NCBI GenBank assembly: GCA_029782365.1
Contig: JAKOUW010000143.1
Coordinates: 204,451-268,450, forward strand
Direction of reading: 5' to 3'
Length of the DNA stretch: 64,000 bases
DNA from: Chloroflexota bacterium
GTDB lineage: Bacteria > Chloroflexota > Anaerolineae > Anaerolineales > UBA4823
Shown here: positions 58,350 to 64,000 of the stretch, piece after piece
How positions within the stretch are numbered: the first letter of the stretch is position 1
Layout of the letters: each line of letters begins with the position of its first letter
Translations under genes and position numbers: made by a program
Notes under the pieces: generated by a model
What the model saw: the letters and a program-made list of their open reading frames with translations, nothing else
What the model was told of the DNA's origin: nothing
The model's database searches: none

Positions 58350-61328
58350 TCAGCGAGCCAATAAAGTTTCCAATACCTTTTCAATTTGATCAAACCAATA
58401 GCGCTTGTAACCTTCCGCCAAAAACTCCCGATCAGCGGTGAAAAGGAAGACATGCACTGAGACATCCATGCCCTGGTAGGGAAAGATGCGCGGCCAGCCG
58501 TTTTCCTCAAACAGCGCCTTATAGCCATCCACTTTGTGTTCATATTCGGTGCGCCCGGTGCCTTTCGGATCCACAAATAAAATGTAGTAACGGCCCCCCT
58601 TCTTAAGCCAGAAGATAAAGTCGGGCTTGAAATTGGCAATGCGGTTTTCGACAGCGTAATAATAAGGGATGGTGATATTATCGGACTTTTCATCCACCCG
58701 GCTGAACAGCCACCAGTCAAACTCCTTGAATCGGTTGCCTCTGATTTTTAGATAATCTTCCAGCTTTTGCACGAATTGGAATTCGCTGGGGACGTGGATG
58801 ACGGTGCGAATAAAGTCGATTTTCTCATGCGGAGAGAGCAAAACCGGGATGTAATAATGGTTCGCAATCCGCCGGATATCCAATTGGCAATGGTTGGCAT
58901 AAAAAGTCTCGGACTGAGTTTGTCCGCTGATTTCCTCCGTATATTCTTCCCTGGTAATAACGCCAGCGTCAAAGCGCAAATTGGCTTCGCGCACGGCCCT
59001 GGCAGAATCCAGGACGCGCCGGATGCGGCGCTCCAGGTCTCCAATTTCCTCCAACGAGACTTTGATGTGGCGAAAATGGTTGATCTCGTCTTCCAGGTCT
59101 TTCAGGCCATCCAATTCTTTGCCGTGTACCGAGAAAAAGTTGAGCGCCTGGCGGGTGAGCACGTCCAGGTTTTTGTAGGCGCGCCCATCCGTGCGGAAGG
59201 TGTCTTGCGCCTTATCCAGCCCGGCGCGCAAGGCGGCGATTTGTTCGGGCTGGTAGCCGTCATGCAGGGCCAGCAGCACTCGGTCATCATCTATATAGTT
59301 GAAGTAGCGCTGTAAAAGCTCCAGGTTTTCCTGGGTCAGTTGAAATTTAGCCAGTTTCTTATTCTGATAGAGCGGGAAAGCGCTGGATTTATATACCGGG
59401 ATGAGCAGGCGCTTGCCATCCACTGCCTCCATGTTGACTTCCAGGGCGATTTCATGCTCACCCGCCTGCTTGTCTTCCTGGTCCAGTTCGCTGATGACCA
59501 GGTTGAGGGCTTCACGATTGGTGCCAAAGATGAAGACGCTTTCCAGGGGTAAGACGGCGTCTTTGACCTGTTCAAAAACCCCCGGCGCAAGGCTTTCGAG
59601 AATGCCGCTGGTATGCAGTTCGCGCAGGCGTTTGCGCTGGTTTTTGAGCGGTTCGATGCGCACGCCGCGCCCGACCGACTGCAAGATAAACTTTTTGGCG
59701 TCCGGCCCGACGCCAATGTTGATGTACATGATCACATTCGGGCGGTTGGAATCCCAACCTTCATAGAAACTGCGCGAGCCAAGCAGGATGTTCAGGTCCG
59801 AATCGGGGTGGTTCAACTGCTCGAAGTAGCCTTCGTCGCTGAAGTGTTGATTAACCTCATAGCCGGAGAGTTCCTGCTTGAGCCAATCGGAAATATCGCC
59901 GATGCGCACCAGGGCAAAGGGATCATCGCTGGTCTTCAGCTTGAAGGCCACTTCCTGGCGGTTGGATGGGCGCACCAGCACTTCAATCTCCCCCGGACCG
60001 CCGGCGTTATATACCGCCTCCAGCACGTCCGCCTGGCTCAGGTTCGCCAGCAGTTCATCGTCCACCCGCACCTTGAGATCGCTTTCAAACAGGTATTCCG
60101 GACTCTCGCACATTTCGGCGCACAATTCACCCAGGGCGCTCTTCCAGGTCGCCCCATCCACTTCGCCTTTGCCAATCCGCGCCAGCTCGCGGAAAAACAG
60201 CTTGAGGTCGGCGTCTTCGGTGTTGACCGAGTTGACCAGAGCCATCAACAGCGGGCGGTGGTAAAGATCGGCGCGCGCCTGGCGCACTTTACCTTCAAAG
60301 CGCCGCACATACGCCAGCATGATCAGGGCTTTGAGCACAATCTTCTGCTTTTCGGCGTCGGTGTACTCATCCCCTTTTCTGAAAGCGCGCGCTTCCTGGC
60401 GGAGGATGCTGATGTGTTTGCCGTGACCTTTGCGGACGAACTCGCTCAGGTTATAGTTGGCGGCGGTGGTGACGATATCACGGGCGTCGGTGAAAGTAGC
60501 GGAAAAGTTGAATAAAAAACCGCGGCGCGACAGGATATTGTAAATATGCTGGCGCTTGGAGTCCTCCTTGTCGCCTTTGTGGGCTTCATCCAGCAGGATG
60601 TACCAGCGCCCGCCGTTGTCGTAACTGCGGAAGTCGATGATCTTCTCTTTCTGTTCATCGCTCAGGTTGTCCGAACGGTAGTAGAAGACATTCAACTCCT
60701 GGCTGCGAAACAGCGAAGGGGCGGCGCGTTTGACTTCGGCGTAAGAGCGCAGTTCATGCAGTAGGATGTGCAGCCGCCCGCCGGCATTGAACTCCTGCAC
60801 GTGCCGGTGCAGCTGCTCCAGCAGGTCGTCGCGGTGGGCCAGCACCAGCACATCCTGGGACGGGATTTCGCCGCGCTGCATTAACGCCCACAGCGCTTCG
60901 ATCAGCTTGACGATCACCAGCGTCTTGCCTGAGCCGGTCGCCATCCAGAAGGACATGCGGTTGGCGAACTGCCAGTAAGGCAGTTTATCGTCCTCGCCTG
61001 TGTAATAGCTTTCCAGCAGGGCCGCCAGCTTGCGTTTGGCGGCGCTGGAGCGGTCGAGCGGCAGGTCGAGACCTGCTTCCAGGCCGGCATCCCGGTACCA
61101 TTGGAAGAAGTCCTGTTTCAGCCCGGCGGCATCCCCCCATTCTTTGGGAGCCGGCGCGCCATGGTAATAGCGCCACAGAGCGCGCAGGGCGTTGCGCAGG
61201 GCCGTCTGCTGGTATTCGTAAAGCTCCTTGCCGCCGGAGAAAGAAGCCAGGTCAAAATCCAGCCAGTTGGAAGGCAGGGCGCCCTCCGGCAGGTTCTCGA
61301 CCATGCGCTGCAAATAAATGCCGCTCAT
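58350..61328 (-). CDS. res: Type III restriction endonuclease, Res subunit
   Basis: The 992-residue protein is an SF2 helicase plus nuclease: Walker A MATGSGKT (129-136), DEAH box (247-250), SAT motif (276-278), the helicase C-terminal motif with QSVGRGVRIEP near 560, and a C-terminal PD-(D/E)XK nuclease (PD at 902-903, DPK at 920-922). Res needs Mod to recognise DNA and cuts after ATP-driven translocation or sliding between two sites. Its ATG directly follows the mod stop codon (TAAATG), so the two are coupled. All motifs are intact and no palindromic insertions are seen here, unlike in mod. It is on the minus strand and downstream of mod. Confidence 0.93.
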   Translation of the reverse strand: MSGIYLQRMVENLPEGALPSNWLDFDLASFSGGKELYEYQQTALRNALRALWRYYHGAPAPKEWGDAAGLKQDFFQWYRDAGLEAGLDLPLDRSSAAKRKLAALLESYYTGEDDKLPYWQFANRMSFWMATGSGKTLVIVKLIEALWALMQRGEIPSQDVLVLAHRDDLLEQLHRHVQEFNAGGRLHILLHELRSYAEVKRAAPSLFRSQELNVFYYRSDNLSDEQKEKIIDFRSYDNGGRWYILLDEAHKGDKEDSKRQHIYNILSRRGFLFNFSATFTDARDIVTTAANYNLSEFVRKGHGKHISILRQEARAFRKGDEYTDAEKQKIVLKALIMLAYVRRFEGKVRQARADLYHRPLLMALVNSVNTEDADLKLFFRELARIGKGEVDGATWKSALGELCAEMCESPEYLFESDLKVRVDDELLANLSQADVLEAVYNAGGPGEIEVLVRPSNRQEVAFKLKTSDDPFALVRIGDISDWLKQELSGYEVNQHFSDEGYFEQLNHPDSDLNILLGSRSFYEGWDSNRPNVIMYINIGVGPDAKKFILQSVGRGVRIEPLKNQRKRLRELHTSGILESLAPGVFEQVKDAVLPLESVFIFGTNREALNLVISELDQEDKQAGEHEIALEVNMEAVDGKRLLIPVYKSSAFPLYQNKKLAKFQLTQENLELLQRYFNYIDDDRVLLALHDGYQPEQIAALRAGLDKAQDTFRTDGRAYKNLDVLTRQALNFFSVHGKELDGLKDLEDEINHFRHIKVSLEEIGDLERRIRRVLDSARAVREANLRFDAGVITREEYTEEISGQTQSETFYANHCQLDIRRIANHYYIPVLLSPHEKIDFIRTVIHVPSEFQFVQKLEDYLKIRGNRFKEFDWWLFSRVDEKSDNITIPYYYAVENRIANFKPDFIFWLKKGGRYYILFVDPKGTGRTEYEHKVDGYKALFEENGWPRIFPYQGMDVSVHVFLFTADREFLAEGYKRYWFDQIEKVLETLLAR

Positions 61329-63728
61329 TTACTGCCACCACACCAGCGGCTTGAGCAGGGGCCAGTCGGGATCCGCCAGGCTGAGGCGCTCGCCGTCCTG
61401 AAATTCAACGTATGCAGGCGTAATGCGCTTGATCCACTTACCGCGCAGGTTGGAAAGCGTTTCAGCCAGGTCGATGTCAGAATCCCCCCCAGCCCCCCTT
61501 GAGAAGGGGGGAAAACCGGCAACCCCGCCGCCTGCGCCGGTGTTCAAGTCAGAATCCCCCCCAGCCCCCCTTGAGAAGGGGGGAGCGGCGCTTTCGCCCC
61601 CTTGTAAAGGGGGAGTGAGGGGGGGATTCTTTGGATACAGCCTTTCCGGATGAAAACGAACTTTGTTCTTTTCAGCGTCCACTTCCAGCGCCTCCAGCAG
61701 TTTGACGTCCCGCAGGAAGACATAGCGGTGGTAGGGGTCTTCGTGGGGATTGTCGAACAGGTCAGCGTCCTGGTAGCGCGCCCGGCGCAGCACATCTTCG
61801 TACTGTTCCAGCTCATAATATTTGACAAAGTGCGATAAGCCGCCTTCGCCCTTCTCGAAAGCCGGCTTGCCGTTTTTCCATTTACTGCAGAAGGCGACTT
61901 TCTTGATGCGCGGCAGGATGACGGTGTTAAAATGTTCGCCCATTTCGATCAGGATGTATTTGCGCTGGCCATTATCATTTCGATTCCTAATCATCACTGC
62001 ATGAGCAGTGCTACCACCTCCGGCAAAGAAATCCAATATAATTCCTGTGCCTTGAATACCTGTGCCAATTTCAATTATTCGACGAATTAGGCGCGTAGGC
62101 TTTACTGTATTCAGAACATCCTCACTTCGTTCAAATGTAGCCGTTGCCAATAATTCTTTCTTCGCTTCTTGGGTATTACCTACATCTTCATGTTTCCACA
62201 ATGTTTGTGGAACAACACCAGCCTTAACTTCTGAAAGATATCGTTTAAGTCTCGGCATATTATTACCACTTGGCCCCCACCAAATACGCCCTTCTTCATT
62301 TAGGCGGTCAAAATTTTCTTGAGAAAATCTCCAATATGTCCCAATAGTTGGAGAGAATATTTTTCCACTAGGGCTGATTACTTCATAAGTACCTGCCCCA
62401 TAATAGTTTCTAGCCGTCATATCGCTGGATGCCCATACTCCTCGTGGATCATTGTCGGGATTTTCATAACGTGCATCAGCTTCACTGCTTCTTTGTAATA
62501 AAAAGGGAGACCATTCAGCCTTGTCTTTCGCGAACACCAAAATATAGTCGTGATCGTAAGAAAAATATTTGGCCGTATTCTTGGGTGCAAATACTTTCTG
62601 CCATATAATGGTAGCAGTGAAATTCTCCGATCCAAATACCTTTTCTGTGACCAACTTTAAATTAGCAAACTCATTTTCATCAATGGCAATGAAAATCGCT
62701 CCTGTTGATTTATTTAACCAATCTCGGGCGATCTGGAGTCTGGATTCAATCAATGCAATCCAACTAGCACTCTGGAAATTATCTTTGTAAATAAATTCGT
62801 CGCTTCCTGTATTGTAAGGAGGGTCGATAAAAATGCAATTTACCAAATCTCTAAACTTCGGCAACAGGGTATTTAACGCCTGGTAGTTTTCGCTGTGCAC
62901 CAGCCAGCCGTCCAGGGCGGCGTCCAGGTTGTCAAACAGGGCCAGTATCTCCAGCTCCAGGTCGGGGAAGTGGCGTGTATCCAGCGGGAGATAGCGATAC
63001 TGAGGGTGCAAAGAATCCCCCCCGGCCCCCCTTTGCAAGGGGGGAGTAACACCGGAATGGTAACTCATCTGCATTTCAGCTATGCCTCTCTGCTCCCCCC
63101 TTTCCAAGGGGGGATTGAGGGGGGATTCTTCCGCTTCACTTCCCAAGGGGGGATAGAGGGGGGATTCTTCCTCCCCCCTTTTCAAGGGGGGATTGAGGGG
63201 GGATTCTATCTCCCGGCACACGCCTTCAAAATCGTGCAATACCTGATCGTTGGTAAATCGCACCACACGCAGGCCGTATCCTTCCAACACCTGTGTCCGT
63301 CGGGCGTCGTACGTTTTGCCTTCCTCGGTATCATGGCTGTCTCCATCTATTTCAATCACCAGGCGCAGATGGGCGCAATAAAAATCAACAATATATTGAT
63401 CGATGGGCCGTTGACGCAAGACGGGATACGGAAAGCCGCGCAGAAATTCTTGCCAGAGTTTTCGTTCTGCCGGAGTCATATTTTTGCGCAGGTCACGGGC
63501 GCGCTCGACGAGATTGGGATTATAAGGCAAGAAATATGGGCTGGAAAGCAGGCCGCGCTCGTGGATGGCATGCGGCGCAAACATATCCGGAGTATACGCT
63601 TCGCCCGGACCCGGGGCAAACAGGATATCTTCCGGTTCAAAATCATCATTTACCATACCCAAAGCGCGCCATTCTGCGAGTTGAGCAGATATGCCTGGGT
63701 GAGAAAGGATTTTTTCCAGCAGGGCCAT
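61329..63728 (-). CDS. mod: Type III methyltransferase Mod with inserted DUF559 domain
   Basis: The 799-residue protein is a beta-class N6-adenine methyltransferase: catalytic DPPYNTG (about 302-308) and SAM-binding LDFFAGGGSTAH (about 555-566). It provides site recognition for Res. An extra DUF559 (Vsr-like PD-(D/E)XK) domain spans about residues 66-175, starting FLPYNPNLVERARDLRKNMT like the N terminus of a free-standing DUF559 protein, with Asp115 and Glu126 intact. Translated palindromic repeats follow it (ESPLNPPLKRG and similar) and recur near 705-760. The interrupted flank YRYLPLDTRHFPDLE looks like ordinary Mod sequence. ATG 63728 is chosen; the longer GTG 63827 lies in the insertion-sequence end. 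Whether it is still active is unknown. Confidence 0.88.
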   Translation of the reverse strand: MALLEKILSHPGISAQLAEWRALGMVNDDFEPEDILFAPGPGEAYTPDMFAPHAIHERGLLSSPYFLPYNPNLVERARDLRKNMTPAERKLWQEFLRGFPYPVLRQRPIDQYIVDFYCAHLRLVIEIDGDSHDTEEGKTYDARRTQVLEGYGLRVVRFTNDQVLHDFEGVCREIESPLNPPLKRGEEESPLYPPLGSEAEESPLNPPLERGEQRGIAEMQMSYHSGVTPPLQRGAGGDSLHPQYRYLPLDTRHFPDLELEILALFDNLDAALDGWLVHSENYQALNTLLPKFRDLVNCIFIDPPYNTGSDEFIYKDNFQSASWIALIESRLQIARDWLNKSTGAIFIAIDENEFANLKLVTEKVFGSENFTATIIWQKVFAPKNTAKYFSYDHDYILVFAKDKAEWSPFLLQRSSEADARYENPDNDPRGVWASSDMTARNYYGAGTYEVISPSGKIFSPTIGTYWRFSQENFDRLNEEGRIWWGPSGNNMPRLKRYLSEVKAGVVPQTLWKHEDVGNTQEAKKELLATATFERSEDVLNTVKPTRLIRRIIEIGTGIQGTGIILDFFAGGGSTAHAVMIRNRNDNGQRKYILIEMGEHFNTVILPRIKKVAFCSKWKNGKPAFEKGEGGLSHFVKYYELEQYEDVLRRARYQDADLFDNPHEDPYHRYVFLRDVKLLEALEVDAEKNKVRFHPERLYPKNPPLTPPLQGGESAAPPFSRGAGGDSDLNTGAGGGVAGFPPFSRGAGGDSDIDLAETLSNLRGKWIKRITPAYVEFQDGERLSLADPDWPLLKPLVWWQ
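61477..61630. repeat. G-rich palindromic repeats inside mod, cluster A
   Basis: Two identical 36-bp copies (61477-61512 and 61549-61584) and one inverted relative (61595-61630) lie in the mod reading frame. Each has a C-run, a short TTGAGAA-like loop and a G-run, so each folds into a hairpin. They are translated as PPSQGG/PPFSRG-type peptides with no role in methyltransferase function. They are probably the same element family as clusters B and C. Confidence 0.85.
63012..63207. repeat. G-rich palindromic repeats inside mod, cluster B
   Basis: Four copies (about 63012-63046, 63093-63130, 63138-63169 and 63171-63207) follow the end of the inserted DUF559 coding segment. Each has the core C6-7 ... 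AAGGGGGG plus a GGATTCT edge. They encode ESPLNPPLERG-like stretches, in a different frame from cluster A, so the same DNA repeat gives different peptides. The third is a half copy. Confidence 0.85.
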
Positions 63729-63731
63729 GCC

Positions 63732-63800
63732 GGAATCCCCCCCTGCCCCCCTTGATAAGGGGGGCGCAGAAGAGTCAACCTTCGATAAGGGAGGCGCAGA
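63732..63800. repeat. G-rich palindromic repeat at the mod 5' end, cluster C
   Basis: One full copy (63732-63766) lies just 5' of mod ATG 63728, and a degenerate copy of its right half (GATAAGGGAGGCGCAGA, near 63783-63800) follows. They sit between the IS end and the mod start and may have disturbed the original mod leader; their G-run could even stand in for a ribosome binding site (inferred). Confidence 0.7.
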
Positions 63801-63807
63801 GTGGTCT

Positions 63808-64000
63808 TGTCCTGAAAAAGTGGACACGAAAAATGTCTAAGTCGGGTAAACTAAACCCACAGGAGACCAGGAATGACGGACAAGAAAGGGTACCGCGAAT
63901 TTACAGAAGAATTCAAACTGGAAGCGCTGGAATTGCTGAAAAGAGGGGATAAGCCAGCGGCGCAGATAGAACGGGAACTTGGGATAACGCAAGGATTGTT
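63808..64000 (+). mobile_element. IS3-family insertion sequence, left end, truncated by window
   Basis: The element starts with TGTCCTGAAAAAGTGGACA (63808-63826), a terminal repeat of the type seen at IS3-family ends, which is itself palindromic. The transposase gene orfA starts 65 nt inside. The left end lies directly next to palindromic cluster C and 80 nt upstream of the mod start, so it may cut mod off from its promoter. The right end, orfB and target duplication lie outside the window. Confidence 0.8.
63873..64000 (+). CDS. IS3-family transposase OrfA, N-terminal part
   Basis: ATG 63873 has an AGGAG-type ribosome binding site and opens 42 codons to the window edge. The peptide (EFTEEFKLEALELLKRGDKP, then AAQIERELGITQG) matches the HTH_Tnp_1 N terminus of IS3/IS911-type OrfA proteins, which bind the element ends. 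OrfB with the DDE catalytic domain is expected further right, probably expressed by frameshifting. The gene is cut by the window and its integrity cannot be judged. Confidence 0.9.
   Translation, partial: MTDKKGYREFTEEFKLEALELLKRGDKPAAQIERELGITQGL

Noticed and set aside
63012..63207. CRISPR array reading of the G-rich repeats
   Set aside because: Copies vary in length and orientation, have no regular spacers, lie in a coding frame, and there are no cas genes.
61329..63827. Longer mod start at GTG 63827
   Set aside because: The extra codons lie in the IS terminal repeat and a palindromic repeat, not in Mod sequence.

Overview
This 64 kb window looks like a chromosomal segment of a Chloroflexota bacterium, probably Anaerolineae or a close relative. 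This is inferred from gene content, not from a marker gene. The signs are a GC-rich coding background, two giant STAND-type regulators (a LuxR-HTH/NB-ARC/TPR protein and a SARP/BTAD/NB-ARC/TPR protein), very large secreted beta-propeller proteins that end in a short hydrophobic-Pro-Leu C-terminal motif, and many short palindromic intergenic repeats. I see no rRNA, tRNA or CRISPR array.

Layout. 1-0.5 kb: a truncated DinB-like gene and a 43-codon ORF. 0.6-3.4 kb: the LuxR-STAND regulator, behind three GGGTGAAT repeats. 3.6-5.3 kb: an AT-rich Type II restriction-modification pair with its own sigma70-like promoter. 5.5-16.4 kb: two giant exported proteins; the first has 24 NHL-type blades arranged as four groups of six separated by three TIG domains. 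16.5-20 kb: a 69-residue protein and the SARP-STAND regulator. 20-21.9 kb: a MerR-DUF2255-aldo/keto reductase operon with a MerR-type promoter. 21.9-30.1 kb: a 2-aminoethylphosphonate (AEP) locus, with phnW-phnX on one strand and, divergently, a GT-B-like protein, a PHP phosphoesterase and a complete ABC importer. 30.2-36.1 kb: an unusual locus with two GPP34 (GOLPH3-like) proteins around an RNase H-fold protein, two paralogous substrate-binding-like proteins without a transporter (one fused to a VWA domain) and a membrane coiled-coil protein; a patatin phospholipase follows. 37.1-54.2 kb: 15 tightly packed minus-strand genes for acyl-CoA catabolism under one strong promoter. 54.4-58.3 kb: an acetyltransferase, a duplicated ABM-like protein and a heparinase-like lipoprotein. 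58.3-63.8 kb: a Type III restriction-modification system. 63.8 kb to the end: the left end of an IS3-family element.

How the genes work together. PhnW and PhnX should turn imported AEP into alanine, acetaldehyde and phosphate. The 15-gene operon activates acyl chains (two ligases) and beta-oxidises them. Inside it a block (acyl-CoA dehydrogenase, thiolase-fold protein, DUF35, MaoC, acyl-CoA dehydrogenase) resembles the actinobacterial igr steroid side-chain module. The thiolase-fold protein lacks the nucleophilic cysteine, which suggests Ltp2-like retro-aldol cleavage of a branched chain.

Most unusual observations: (1) a complete DUF559 endonuclease-like domain sits in frame inside the Type III methyltransferase and is bordered by translated G-rich palindromic repeats, which suggests a mobile endonuclease/repeat partnership; (2) the GPP34/SBP/SBP-VWA/coiled-coil locus has no obvious known counterpart. 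All functional statements are from motif reading by eye; no database search was run.
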